Shown: positions 12,484 through 28,241 of the stretch, one piece after another
Numbering within the stretch: the stretch's first letter is position 1
Layout of the letters: every line of letters begins with the position of its first letter
NCBI RefSeq assembly: GCF_019175385.1
Contig: NC_083345.1
Location: 121,957,657-122,021,656 of the forward strand
Source of the DNA: Lycium barbarum
Taxonomy: Eukaryota > Streptophyta > Magnoliopsida > Solanales > Solanaceae
DNA length: 64,000 nucleotides
Reading direction: 5' to 3'
Notes under the pieces: model-generated
Databases searched by the model: none
Told to the model about the DNA's origin: nothing
The model's input: the letters and a program-made list of their open reading frames with translations, nothing else
Made by a program: the position numbers and the translations under genes

Positions 12484-13623
12484 TATATATATATAAGGGA
12501 CAATAAAAGGGCTTTTGTAGTCCTCACAAAACTTTCCCAAAAATTATCAAACTTTTCAATTAATTACTTCTAGGTCCTGATCATATTTTTTAAAGTCAAA
12601 TTTATTTTTTATTCTTATGGTCTACTTTTTAAAAGCTGTCGAACAGTCTGCCTTATTTACCTGTTTTCTATCCGGTATCTGGTACCTACATTAGAGCTCG
12701 TCTAATCCAGATTCGTGTCGCATAGGGCCCAATCGGTGGAAGCGCTCCCTATCAAGAATTTTTTCATACCCAAGCTCGAAGCCGGGACCCCTGGTTAAGG
12801 GATGAACAGCCATATCCGCTACACTTTATTTTCCCTGTTGCTCTCTTCTATTGATCTTATCTATTAACCTAAAAAATAGTCATTTCTTCGCTAGATATTC
12901 TTTCTTCTTGTTGCTCTTTGTTTTCTTCATTTTCATTTGTTGCTTATTATAGATTTTTACATGTAAGCATTTCTTTTACTTTATATTTGTATTATGAAAT
13001 TTGAGAATTTCTGAAAATTCTTTTACTCATATATAGGCATTTCTTTTACTTTATATTTATAATACTTTACTGAGCTCATATGTGTTTACCAAGAATAGTA
13101 CAAAAATGATTTTCAGATAGTTTTAAATATTATTAAATGATGCCATATAATGTTGAAAATGAAGACAATATTATCAGTCAAGATCGGGTTATCTTTAAAA
13201 TCTCTGGTTTAGTTAACTAAAATTAATCTTTTAAACACAAAATGAGTTTGAACTAGGGTGGAATTAGAGTGTCAGTTATCGATTTGATCGGATTCAGTAG
13301 CACTTTGCTTTAAATTCTGTATTTATCTTAAAAGTTCATTAAATATGTATAAATTATTAATTTAGAACTAAATAACTTAAAAAATTAGGATTCGAAACTC
13401 ATATATTTCAAATTATGACTCCTCATTTAATTTGAAGTAAATAATTTCATCAAAATGAAAGTTAAGATATTAAAGGAGTGAAATGAAAATTTTGCTTTTA
13501 TATATTGAAAATATACTCATTTGAATTTTAATTATTATCAACATAAATTATATTTCTTTAATTAAAATTTTACTTTTATATCTGGAGTTGGGCCCTGGCT
13601 TAGTACGGACCTCGTGAAACTAA
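12484..13623 (+). mobile_element. non-autonomous Helitron, copy 2 of the first family
   Basis: It starts immediately after the CTAG of the preceding element and repeats the body of 9868-11002 with scattered substitutions and small indels. The 3' hairpin is slightly altered (GGGCCCTGGC..ACGGACC) and the end is CTAA followed by T, still a legal CTRR end. It includes the same antisense SINE and hAT-like MITE remnants. The right flank is a short GT/AT microsatellite. Confidence 0.75.
12640..12835 (-). mobile_element. antisense tRNA-derived SINE inside Helitron copy 2
   Basis: Counterpart of the SINE at 10030-10205, at the same offset in the element and with more substitutions. Confidence 0.6.
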
Positions 13624-15627
13624 TGTGTGTGTGTATATATATATATTTATTTATTTTTTCCTCTCCTTAGACGATTATCCCTTCAATTTCTCTCATTCAA
13701 TTATATTTTGACAGTTACTACAAAAACATTTTTAAAATAATAATAGAGAATAGTAAAAAAAAATTGCTCCCTCTTTCCGGTCATATGGAGATATTACTAT
13801 TTCGAGAGTCAAATGATTTTTTTAATTATCTTTAATATTTTAAATCATTAGTTATGTTGATTTTTGTACTTTTCATTTAATTTACAATATGTCAATTTTA
13901 TTTTAAAAAATATGAAAAATCTATACCCGAACTTATATCAATGACCATGTACTCCGAAGTCATCATACTTTTCACTTCATTCCTGGAAAGCCTAAGCTCC
14001 TCCAAAAGTCTACTACTTACTTTGTGGCGCAGCCTCTCTTTGAATACGTACTTCCTGCAATATGCAAGTATAATGTTTGTTAAAATCCTTACATATTATG
14101 TTGAACCAACAAATATTGGGATCATGCCTTCCAACGTGAATGGTATGAAATACCTTTTTCCATTGGTTTTCTTTGCGATTGTGTCGTAAGAAATAATTAA
14201 CGAAAGAAAACTTTAAGCCGTGGAAAAAGAGTAGATCAACCAAAACTTCAATATAACAATACGCAAATAAGAAAATGGCAGATATAATTAGCTGAACTAT
14301 AACATACAAAATCGTCACACAGTTGATTTAAGAAAAAACACACACACAAGTCTACACTATTAAGCTATAGAGTACATAATATGTTTTCACGCATTCAATT
14401 ATTTTGAAAAAAAAAAAATCAGATCATTATCCTGAAACCATGCATGTCTTTTAAACATAATCAAGAAATGGAATAGAATGGTAAAAATATAAAATAAATA
14501 TAACTATTGAAGCTTATTGGGATCCTGAACTACCTTTGCTGCTGCCCTTGAGAAAAAAATTGTAGTTTAACTATTGAAGCTTATAGAGAATTGAGAGACA
14601 GAAGAAAAATGTTGACTGGAGTACAAATTGATAAACTTTTCTCAGCAAAATGTTATTGAGCTCATCATCTCCATTCGGCCGTTTTGTTGTTCTCAATCAA
14701 TACTTGGAATATGAAGAGGTAGATAACTGACTAATTAACATAGCACATTTAACATAATTAAGAGAGATAAATGAGTGATTTTGATTTATTTTATTTTTTT
14801 GAAAAAAAAAGGAGAAAAAAGCTAATTGTGTTTCTAGGCCACAAAGAGGTGTCACATCACCTTGTCTATGCCTAACTTTATAATATATATAGATTGATCT
14901 AAATATTAGGTTCACATAATTTTTTCTCCTCCCGTCCCAAGTCACTCTTTGATGGTGTTGTCCTCCTTGTCCTTTCTTGCTATGAAAGGAAATGTTTTCC
15001 AATTACTCCTCCAATTGATTTCCCCTTTGGAATGATTTAAGCAAATATTAATCAAATATTAATTAAATTTGATCTGGGTTCTCACGTTTTTATAAACAAA
15101 AAAGACCTCAATCTACAGGTTCCTATATGAGTTTCTTTTTTCTATTTGTTTTTTTTTAAAATATTTTCAAATAATTATTTATACATACATTAGAAAATTT
15201 CAACCTTTTTCCAACTCACAAAATTTCAATTTTTTTCACATGAATTGTATAAATAGTGCAAAAATATTTTTTATATACATACAGCTTATTAAATTCCCTT
15301 GACATATTTTTTGTTTGAATCGCCTTATTTAATCTGCTTTCGGATATCTTTGTTCAACTTCAAATATTACTTTTTCTTGAACTATCACTCCACACATGTC
15401 CAAACACCTACTAAGAATCACAAGAAAACATAGCTTATCTTCTCTTTAAAATTCACGAAACTATAAGTCATAAAACGTTAAATTTTCAAAGTGTCACTTT
15501 GTATGGTCAGTAGCTTCTTGATGTCAAAGTGTCACTGCATTCACTACATGGATCGCCCGCCTTTTGAGTAATGAGTAGAAAGTACCTCTCCCTTTCATAA
15601 TTTGAAGCCAAAATATCATTTAAAATA
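13624..15627. other. gene-free AT-rich DNA
   Basis: A (GT)n/(AT)n microsatellite lies at about 13625-13648. A half Stowaway-like end (TTGCTCCCTCTTTCCGGTCATATG) lies near 13761. Short open frames (82 codons at 13941-14189, 101 codons on the minus strand at 14013-14318 and 14697-15002) show no domain I recognise. Confidence 0.5.
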
Positions 15628-16360
15628 CGGAAAAAACTCAAATATGCCACTAAATTATCGAAAATGACTTATTTATGCCACTCATCAATAGTTTGGCTAA
15701 TTTATGTCATGCCTGTTATCAAAATGACTCATCCATGCTACTTTTCATTAACGCCGGTTTTACAATACCAGATATGATACGTAACCTCCAAATAGATTAT
15801 GGTTGTGGGTGGGTCGGGTGTATGGGTCATATTTTTTATTAATTTGTATTTAAAATTGGACTGGTTTAATTAAACGAATAGACCTCTAATCATAGGCAGA
15901 GCTAGAATTTGAGGTTTGTGGGTTCCGAATTCAAATCTTTAAGTTACTAGGTTCTAAATTACTAATTTATACATATTACACAAATTTCATTAAAGCAAAT
16001 ATAAGGTTTGAACAAAAGCTTGTGGGTTCGGCCGAACCCGTCTTCGACGCTGTGGCTTTGCCAGTGTCTCTAATTGGAGGCCACGTTTCATATCTGGTAT
16101 ATTATAAAATCGGCGTCAATGAAAAATGGCATGGATGAGTCATTTTGGTAACGGGCGATGACATAAATGAGCCAAACTATTAATAGGTGGCATAACTGAG
16201 TCATCTCCGATAGTTCGATGGCATAAATGATCCAAACTATTAATGAGTGGCATAAATGAGCCATTTCCAATAGTTCAATGGCATAAATGAGCCAAACTAT
16301 TGACGAGTGGCATAAATGAGCCATTTCCGATAGTTCAATGGCATATTTGAACCTTTTCCG
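15628..16360. mobile_element. Mutator-like MITE with perfect 9 bp target duplication
   Basis: The ends are inverted repeats (CGGAAAAAACTCAAATATGCC at left, the complement of GGCATATTTGAACCTTTTCCG at right). They are flanked by a perfect 9 bp duplication TTTAAAATA at 15619-15627 and 16361-16369, which is the Mutator-superfamily size. The right arm carries about three tandem copies of a 60-odd bp unit (GGCATAAATGAGCC..ATTTCC..ATAGTTCAATG), while the left arm has about one. The 96-codon minus-strand frame at 16088-16378 is only this repeat and is not a gene. No transposase is present. Confidence 0.85.
15890..16070. mobile_element. hAT-like MITE nested in the Mutator-like MITE
   Basis: It has a GGCAGAGCTAGAATTTGA start and a GCTGTGGCTTTGCC end, matching the GGCGGAGCTA/TGGCTCCGCC terminal family seen at 51483-52137. 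A GGTTCGGCCGAACCC palindrome near its right end is shared with that element. The exact ends and target duplication are not certain. Confidence 0.6.
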
Positions 16361-16639
16361 TTTAAAATATGTCCTCATTTAGAAGTTTCTTGAATAATAA
16401 AGTATATTTTTGTAACAAATGTCAGGGGCTGTGCTATAACCAAAGCAAAAGAGGATTCAAAATTTGAAGTTTATGGATTCCTACCACACATAATTTTAAA
16501 TTAGTATTGCAATGATAACTGAGTTCACAGTCAAACATATGTCCTAAGATCATGTGATCTCGTAAATGACCCCTAGTCCCCTCTTGCTGATGAAGGATAG
16601 TTAGTTGAACGAATTTTATGGAAAAAATATACTATACTA

Positions 16640-16865
16640 CTCCCTCCGGCCCAATTTATGTGATAAAGTTTGACTAAGAGCTTAGTTTAAAAAAGAAAGT
16701 AATATTTTTGAAACTTGTGGTCTAAAACAAGCAATAGATATTTGTCTGACTATAAATCATTTAGGAGAAATTTGAAGCTAAATTATTTTCAAATATAGAA
16801 ATGCTTCATTCTTTTTTAGAAAAACTAAAAAGGAAAGTGTATCACATAAATTGGGATAAAGGAAG
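16640..16865. mobile_element. Stowaway-type (Tc1/mariner) MITE
   Basis: The terminal inverted repeats are CTCCCTCCGGCCCAATTTAT and the complement of ATAAATTGGGATAAAGGAAG. They are flanked by the dinucleotide TA at 16638-16639 and 16866-16867. At about 226 bp with no coding sequence it is typical of Stowaway. Confidence 0.85.
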
Positions 16866-16929
16866 TACATCTATTGGTTTCCAAATTTCAGATTTTGTCT
16901 AAAAAACACTTTACCTTGTTAACATGATT

Positions 16930-17272
16930 TAGGGGTCGTTTGGTAAATGGTTAGAGTTATACAGATATTAGTAATACAGAGATTAGTTATGAGGGGGTTT
17001 ATGCATTATTTTATACAGGAATTAGTTATGCAGGGTTTAGTTATTCCACATTCTTTTCTATATAAAATAAAATTCATAGATTCCCTCATAATTTATACAT
17101 TTATTGGTTATGCAGGTTTCTACTAAATTGCAAACTAAACACCGTACTAATTTTATACATAAATAATTTACCACCTAACCAGCTACCAAACTTATGTTGG
17201 ATTTAATATTTGCATAATTCACCTCCAAATTAGCTACCAAACTATGGCTAAGTGTACCTACACCGCACGAAT
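16930..17272. mobile_element. hAT-like MITE (GGGGTCGTTTGGT family)
   Basis: It starts AGGGGTCGTTTGGTAAATGG. Internal complementary stretches (GTTATGCAGG.. and AGCTACCAAAC repeated near 17190 and 17235) suggest a palindromic MITE. The right end is decayed and I cannot assign a target duplication. Confidence 0.45.
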
Positions 17273-19182
17273 CCGGTTTAATTTATCAGTAAATTTTGAA
17301 TAGGGAATACATAAAGTGGGAAAAAGAAAAAGGAAAAAGCTTGCAATATATGAGGAGGTATCACATCAAACAAGTAAAGTTGAAACTTGCGGGATTTGAA
17401 ATGGTTACGTTTGCAATAGAAGGAGAGCCACAAAACTCTAAGAAAAAGTAATGCCAATTTGTTTAGTAAACGTGAATAACACTGCAAGCAACCAAACAGG
17501 TCATAGTCCTAGTGGAAATAAAGATATAATATGTGGAAAAAGTTTATTCAGACTAGTTTTTTACACTAATGAAATAAACATATGATGCGTGCATATCTTT
17601 ACATAATCTATTAATAAACCTATCAATTAATAATAGTTACTTAATACACATTAATTCATACCTCAGAGTTATCACTATCGGCCATGCCAACTAATCAAAA
17701 GATATTATCGGGTTAGATATTCGTAATATGATATGATACATGTTTTCCACTTTCAGTTAATTAACCGCTTGGATTAACTTCCTAAGAGGTTTCACGCCAT
17801 TTAGAGTATCCTACATTTTATATGTAGCTTTCTTTTCTTTTTCGTTATCAATGTGAGACTTTATTAGCGCACCTAATAATTTTTCCCTTTGAACTATGTT
17901 CCATTTGGCCGTCTCTAAAATTCATGGGCTAATATAGAGATTCACTATGTCCACCCACACACTATTGAAGTACTTATGGCCATCAAAACACACTGCCACA
18001 CTGCTTTTTTGGTATGTCTTTCTAAAGCTATGAGTAAAGATAGTAAATCAGTTGTAGACGGGCAAATTGCACTCCCATGCCATTCCTTCGCTATTCATTT
18101 TGACGAACCATTGATCCTGATAGCAATTGTTAGACTAAAGCAACCCAAAAATATTTTTACCGTGATATATATTATTCGCTTTGAACCAAGCCTGCACGAC
18201 TTTCCCATTAAGAGTAATACAGTGCCTCATATGCATTTTTTTCTTTTTCTTTTTAGCCATTAATATGAGACTTAATTTGTTCACATATCCAACAATAATA
18301 TATATGAGCTTTTCTTATTCTTTTATTGGCTTTAGACATTTGGTATCCGAACCTAATGGTCCGATTAATTCAACAACTCCCTTTCACTTTGTAATTCCAC
18401 CAAATAATTGATAATATTGAGTGTAAAAATACTACTCTTTAATTTATGTTTCTCTTCTTACCTTTCTACGTGAAATAATGACTTTATTACATAGCTATGC
18501 CTTCTCTATTTAGATTGAGAGTGACTCTACATAGTAATATAACTAATCATAAGATATATCAATATTTAAATACTAATTCTAAACTAGTTAGAGTACTCTA
18601 ATATACGTTCTGTCTATCAAGGCACACGTTCACATATAGAGCAAAAAAGCTCAGGAGCAATGATTCAGAACCACTTAAACATTTTGAAAGGATGTTGATT
18701 CCACTTGATATGTAACTTCATGCAAGTGGATTTCATGTCACTCTCTTGATGGACAAGCATAAATCCAAAAAATCTGACTGTGTTTTTTATTATTAATTGA
18801 TCGCAATTGGGGTCCCTTTGATATAATGCATTATCCAAACCGTAAATTAAATATATTCTTCTCTTAATTAATGCATACAATATTTTGATATTAAATTATA
18901 TAAGTCCCTTCATACAGATTTCTTATGTTTCATAACCCCAAGCGTTAAGGATAATATAGACCACGAAAATTAATAGAAAATGTAGACAATAAAATATATT
19001 CTTCGAATTTTACGAAATGAGTAGTGAATATATTTTATTAGGTTACTTGTACCATTTACTTTTAAGGTTTAGGACTAATTAAAACAATTATTTTTTTCAT
19101 ATATCAAGGACTATTTCGGTTATGTGGTCTATATGAAAGACTAAAATGATCATTTTTTTTTTCAAATATTAAGAACTATTTT
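17273..19182. other. gene-free AT-rich DNA
   Basis: Short frames at 17278-17487, 17976-18263 and 18181-18411 have no recognisable domain and no good codon bias. I see no RNA gene. Confidence 0.5.
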
Positions 19183-19367
19183 AGAGCCTGTTTGGATGGG
19201 CTTAAAAAAAGCAGTTTATAAGCTGTTTTGGATAAGCTTAAACTAAATGGGCCCAATTAATTTTTTGGGCTTATTTTAAGCACAAAATGACTTAAAGCTG
19301 GTCAGCCAAACACTCAAAAAAACTGAAAACAGCTTATAGGCAACTTATAAGTCAATCCAAACGGGAT
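19183..19367. mobile_element. short palindromic MITE (TTTGGATGGGCTTA family)
   Basis: The ends GAGCCTGTTTGGATGGGCTT and the complement of AAGTCAATCCAAACGGG are inverted repeats. ATTTTA-type sequence on both sides could be a short target duplication. This is a widespread hAT-like MITE type in Solanaceae by my recollection. Confidence 0.6.
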
Positions 19368-20685
19368 TTTAATTATGTGGTATATATGAATGACTAAAAT
19401 AACCATCATACATTAAGGGCCATTTTGATCATATTCTTGACCTAAATAGGTTATTTACTAGGTAAATTTTTAAGTAAAATGGGATTTGGGCATATAAAGT
19501 AGTAAATTTAAAATGCCAACAAGAAATTTTGATGAAAAATAATACACAATCTGACTGTCCTTATTTTTTTTTTAAAATAAAACACAAATTAAGTGACTTT
19601 TTTTTTAAAAAAAATAAAACACAAATTAAGTGACTTTATTATGACAAGATAAAGTGAAGTGGCTTTAATACAAAATTATCTTTACCTAAGTGATTTTATT
19701 GTAAAACAAAGTGATTACCAGTATATAATTTTCTTAACATGGGTGACCATTTGAAATTAAATCCTATTTTTTGTGCCGTACCACAATATTGCACTTATTA
19801 GTGTAACAAACACGTGTAAACACTCACAGCCCATCATTTTCCAAAATTTCGACTCAAAATGATATGATTTGATTATTGAAAACTTTTAATGTGCAAAATT
19901 CCAATTGCTTCAAAGCATCCTTTTCACCACAGCCTTCAAAAAATTGTATGCAAAGTTAAAAGTGCAAATGTATATTTTTGCCAAACCAACACGACACCGT
20001 TAGAAGTCATAAATCATTGGGCAATATACAAGTCGAATTGTGATAACATGTGAACAGTACTTACTCAAAATATGATATTTTGTAGTTCATATAAGATTTA
20101 TTAATAAATTATAATTAAGATATGTTCTATTTCCTCAATTTAAGCTATATGTACTCTCACACCAAGTTTATCACTTGAACATGAAAATTTAAGATAGTTT
20201 GTTGCATAAATCTTATGTGAGTAAGTATTTCGGGTTAGGTACTTGGTTATGGTTACTGGTTTAACTTGTTGGTACTTTCAACTTATGACTTTTTAGCTTA
20301 TAAGCATTTTTAATTTGAGAAACTATTTACTAGTATACTTTTATTCCAAATATATTTTCTAATGCTCAAAATACTCTCCCCAAAATAGAACTCCTAATTT
20401 GATTCCCTCTCCCTTCCATTTTCATCCTTCTTTCTTCTCCATGTAAAAGTACTTTTAAAGTTATCATTTTGTTAAAATAACTCTAAGGACATATTAATCA
20501 TTTTAACATAAAATTGCTTATTAACACTTTATTATCAAATATATTAACGACTTATTATCAGTTTTAATACTTCAATCCAAACATATAACTTCTTACTAAT
20601 AAAATCAGTTTCAACATTAAAAGGTGCTTTTGATTGGCACTTATTATTTATCACCTACTTTCGAGCAACTAATCCAGGCTAGTTA
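19368..20685. other. gene-free AT-rich DNA
   Basis: A short local duplication (AAAACACAAATTAAGTGACTT) occurs at about 19580 and 19616. Nothing else can be recognised. Confidence 0.5.
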
Positions 20686-20694
20686 TTCATTTTA

Positions 20695-21324
20695 GGGAAA
20701 AGGTGCAAATATATCCCTCAACTTTGCGATTTAGAGCAGATATACCTCCCGTTATAAAAGTGGTGTAAATATACCTCTGCCGTTACAAAATGGTGCAAAT
20801 ATATCCTTTTTGCTGACATATTTTTTTTAAAAAAAAATCATTTAGTTTATTTTTTAATTAATAAAATACCACGTGGGTTTTAAAAAAAAGTCTACCTATT
20901 TTTTTGAGTAGACACATTTTTCTAAAGCCACATGATAATTTTTTTTCCTGGTGCGTCGGGTCTGGTTCATTTTAAAAAATAGGTAGACTTATTTTTTTAA
21001 AGCCACAGAGATATTTTTTTAACCGAACCAGACCCGACCCACCGGAAAGAAATTTATCATGTGGCGTCAAAAAAATATGTCTAGTGAAAAAAAATAAGTA
21101 GACTGTTTTTTAAATTCAGATGACACTTTTTAAAATTAAAATTAAGCGAGATGATTTTTTTTTTAAATCCTGTTAGAGAAAAGGGTATATTTGCACTATT
21201 TGTATAAGGGCGGGGGTATATTTGCACCATTTTGTAACGACAAGGATATATATACACCACTTTTTTAACGGGAGGTATATCTGCTCTAAATCGAAAAGTT
21301 GAAGGTATATTTTCACCTTTGCCC
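20695..21324. mobile_element. 630 bp foldback MITE, Mutator-like
   Basis: The element is an inverted repeat almost along its full length. The ends are GGGAAAAGGTGCAAATATAT and the complement of GTATATTTTCACCTTTGCCC. The arms pair inward through AGATATACCTCCCGTTA / TAACGGGAGGTATATCT to GGGTCTGGTTC / GAACCAGACCC near the centre. Nine-base flanks, TTCATTTTA at 20686-20694 and TACATTTTA at 21325-21333, match at 8 of 9 positions, the Mutator duplication size. There is no coding sequence. A transcript would fold into one very long hairpin. Confidence 0.8.
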
Positions 21325-22189
21325 TACATTTTAATATTACTCACAAAGTTCTTGCTTGACTAAAACACATACAAAACTGTGTAAAGATGAATGATTTTCT
21401 TGACAAAAAAGAGTTATTGAAGAAAAGGAAAGCAAAGACTTTGATTACAACCACAAACTCAACTTGTCCTAAGGACCCTTCATATTTCATACTTATCTTT
21501 AAAATGATGAATTATACAAATAGGAAAGAAAATTGATAAATTCAAGATTTATTTTCATCCACAAATGTGTTAGAAGTGGTAGACTTGCTCAAGTATATTA
21601 CAAGAAGAATGTGCTAATTTCTTGTGGGGTTTGCAAGATTGTGGCAATAGAAAGCCACCCATTGGTTATCACACATATATGGCTAGAAAATAATAGTGGA
21701 AATATATGAACTAGAAAATTCACTTATTCCCTCTATTATATTTTCATCCTTTTTTCTCTATCCAAATAAAAATATCTTTGCAGAAATATCTACAACATGG
21801 CAAGAAATAAAGTTCTAAAAACTATTAGATAGAATTATTCGTTGAACCCTTCAAATTAGCTCATGAGAGGTGACTTACATAGTACTAGTAAATTGAACTA
21901 TTTGCTCATGTTTATCCAAAGGTGACATGCAAATAGATTTTATTGTTCCATAATAGATAACTTGGCAAGTTAAAAACCTCAAAATATCATAATCTCAACA
22001 AGAATTTACCATAAGATATTCTCAAGAATAAAAAAGGTACATAATTTCCCACAATTGTTTATATTACAAACCCACCCCACCCCCCTTCTTTTTTTCCCCC
22101 TTTTTTACCTAATCATTCAGTATCAAAAGTTCATTGGCGTAACTAATCTGAATTTATGTAGAGTAGGCCCACTAAGAGGTAAGCGCTTT

Positions 22190-22410
22190 CGACAAAAAAA
22201 AAATCATTTCTAGAATTCAAAGCCTTTGATTAAAGGTGCAAGGATCTCAACACACCTACTTTCGACCAAAAAAAAAAAATTCATTCCTAGAATTCAAAGC
22301 CTTTGATTAAAGGCGCAAGGATCTCAACACACCTGCTTCCGACCGAAAAAAATTTCATTCCTAAAATTCAAAGTCTTTGATTAATAGTGCAAGGATCTCA
22401 ACACACCTAT
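22190..22410 (+). repeat. three tandem copies of a ~75 bp unit upstream of BAM3
   Basis: Each unit has a poly(A) stretch, a CCTAGAATTCAAAGCCTTTG-type core (at about 22210, 22287 and 22361) and AAGGATCTCAACACACCT. Spacing between cores is 77 and 74 bp. The block ends about 385 bp before the beta-amylase start codon. Confidence 0.85.
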
Positions 22411-22700
22411 CGGTGATACAACCTCCAATATACAAAGAAAACAAATAAACAAATAAACAAATATGTATTGTCAATCTCTTTCCACATCATATTGCATTTT
22501 TTCTTGACTTGGTTAAAATCCATGACTAAATTAAGAAATATAAATACTGTGTTTTAAATGTGTCATTCATCAAGTTGAGGTAGGCCCTGAAAAGGTATAT
22601 ATGCTAACATGTTTTTGAACTTTTACACTTTTTTCCCTTTAATTTCCTAGAATAGAACTCTCCAAATTCGCCTCCTCCATACAACCAATATTGAATCCCC

Positions 22701-22710
22701 TTTATAAATA
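22701..22710 (+). promoter_or_regulatory. probable TATA box of BAM3
   Basis: TTTATAAATA lies 86 bp before the chosen ATG (22796), leaving room for a leader of about 50-60 bases. A CCAAT motif is at 22684-22688. Position and sequence fit a plant core promoter, but no transcript evidence is available here. Confidence 0.55.
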
Positions 22711-22795
22711 TACATCCCCAATCTTCACTAATTCCTACCTCACTTCTATTTTTAAAATCTCTTCTATTTTCATAACACACACATACCCAAAAAAA

Positions 22796-26538
<3,743 letters not shown>

Positions 26539-26555
26539 AGATATTCATTTGCCCT

Positions 26556-26741
26556 CGGGGCTTTGGTCTAGTGGTAAGAGCGGAATGTTTAATATGTGGA
26601 TTATGCTCATGTCACGAGTTTGAACTCTACCACAGACAAAAGTCTGGTGTTTAAATATGGAGAAGAGTAAAAGGGATGGCTTAGTATTCACCGAGTTTTG
26701 AACCGTCTGCCAATTAATTTTCGGAGATTTCTCGGTTCTAA
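26556..26741 (+). mobile_element. TS-type SINE in the BAM3 3' UTR
   Basis: The tRNA-related head has an A-box (TTGGTCTAGTGGTAAGAG) and a B-box (GAGTTTGAACTC). It is followed by the TS body (TGGAGAAGAGTAAAAGGG..CCGAGTTTTGAACCGTC..TTTCTCGGTTCTA). It begins only about 18 bases after the stop codon and lies before the first good AATAAA (26808). It is probably therefore transcribed as part of the BAM3 3' UTR. No clear target duplication or TTG tail was seen. Confidence 0.8.
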
Positions 26742-26807
26742 GGAAAATGTAGTCATCAATGTACATGTAAAATAGTCACTCCTTTATAGTATAGCAGATG
26801 CAAGGAG

Positions 26808-26813
26808 AATAAA
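26808..26813 (+). terminator. candidate poly(A) signal of BAM3
   Basis: AATAAA lies 270 bp after the stop codon and just beyond the SINE. Plant poly(A) signals are loose, so this is only a candidate. Confidence 0.35.
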
Positions 26814-26819
26814 AGCTAA

Positions 26820-28240
26820 AAACTACTACATTATGGAGTAGTACCTAGCCCCTAAAAGTCTGAAAACTTTTTATTATTTCTGCAACTATAGGACTCAAAT
26901 GAGTATATTCTTTTCTTTGTACAAATATAATAATTTTGGCCTTTCCACATAATATTGAAGTAAAAAAGCTCCTATTGGTGTTTACCTACAGACTATTTGT
27001 TTGTTCATATTTCTTCTTACTCCCTGGTCTTGTGATACTAAAATTAAACAACTTGAGTCTCTTAAACTAAATCTTCTGTCCGATGGATGTTATCCCAAGA
27101 TTTTCTCCACATTATTATATCTGAGATGTATTTACTCCTCCATTTTATTTTATGTGCCTTAGTTTGACAGCACGAAATTTAAGAAAGTAAGAAATTTTTT
27201 GAATCGTGATCTTAAATTAAAAATATGTGCAATGTATCAACAATTTATATGTAAGGACAGCTAATGTTTTGGACCCGGGAAATCAAATAGTGAACTTATA
27301 TATTCTAGCACTCTACTTTACTAATTGTGATCCATTATATCTTCCAAGAAGAGTCTCCTAGAATTTTAGTTCACGAGCCAAAAAAAAAAAAAAAATACAA
27401 ATTGTCATGTATTTTAGATTAGAAAATTTAATTCCAAATTCTTGTCTTTTAGATGGAACTCTTAAGATATTGTCATATTATTTGAAAGATAAATACTTAT
27501 CTGCATTCGATATTTAACACACCCAAAACAAGTTAAAGATATTAACACTAATTATTAAGAGTCATCAGATAGAAACGGAAATATAGTTTCATATACAAAA
27601 CACTCAAAGAGAAGAACCACATATCAAGATATTTGAACGTGTTAATTTACGGCAGAATATATAGTTTGTCTCTTGAACAACGTGAGGTCAAATCTCTTTG
27701 ACATATTTGTCAAAAAAAAAAAAAAAAAAAAAAACGTAAAACTTCTTACATGCCAATTATTTAAAATTTAAATCTGTCTAATACATGCTACTTCCGTGCT
27801 TGACCGCTTATTCTTAGAGATAGAATTACACACGCCAATCAATGCGCGACACGTGTCACAACTCAAGGGAAAAAATACGTCAATTCCACCCAATTGACAA
27901 CATACAAAAAAGAAAAACAGAAAGAAACTTCGCCTCCTCATTTTTTACCCTCTTAATATAAAGAAACTCAATATATATTTTTATATGCACATTATTCTAT
28001 GAACAAAATTGAAAATTAAACCCAGTAGCTCTCAAATCAATTCCTGTAATTCTCTCCATTATATACCACAATTTCTTCTACATCAAATAGAGCTGATTAA
28101 TTTATCTTAAAATGTAAAATCCAAAAAGGAGATTTTTACAGAGTACCCGTCCATCAAAACAATCCGGTAAATATATTGTTCGTATATATACATATGATAT
28201 ACATATGATATACATATCTTATACATAACTAGTGTATTTT
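26820..28240. other. intergenic DNA between BAM3 and RPL37A
   Basis: It holds a one-ended Stowaway-like remnant at about 27125-27260 (TTACTCCTCCATTTTATTTTATG..), poly(A) runs at 27380-27395 and 27712-27735, and no gene. The bases around 27640-27740 look like a decayed repeat end. Confidence 0.45.
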
Positions 28241-28241
28241 T

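Noticed and set aside
16088..16378. 96-codon minus-strand frame with repeated AIELSEMAHLCH-like segments
   Set aside because: The repeat comes from tandem units in the arm of a Mutator-like MITE and is not a protein-coding gene.
17976..18263. 95-codon plus-strand frame as a small gene
   Set aside because: No recognisable domain, signal or codon bias, and no neighbouring exon-like sequence.
22180..22420. CRISPR-like direct repeats
   Set aside because: The units are contiguous tandem copies without unique spacers, and the host is a plant.
22691..22795. Upstream in-frame ATG as the BAM3 start
   Set aside because: It overlaps the probable TATA box and would add 35 residues unlike family N-termini. 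The ATG at 22796 with an A-rich context is preferred.
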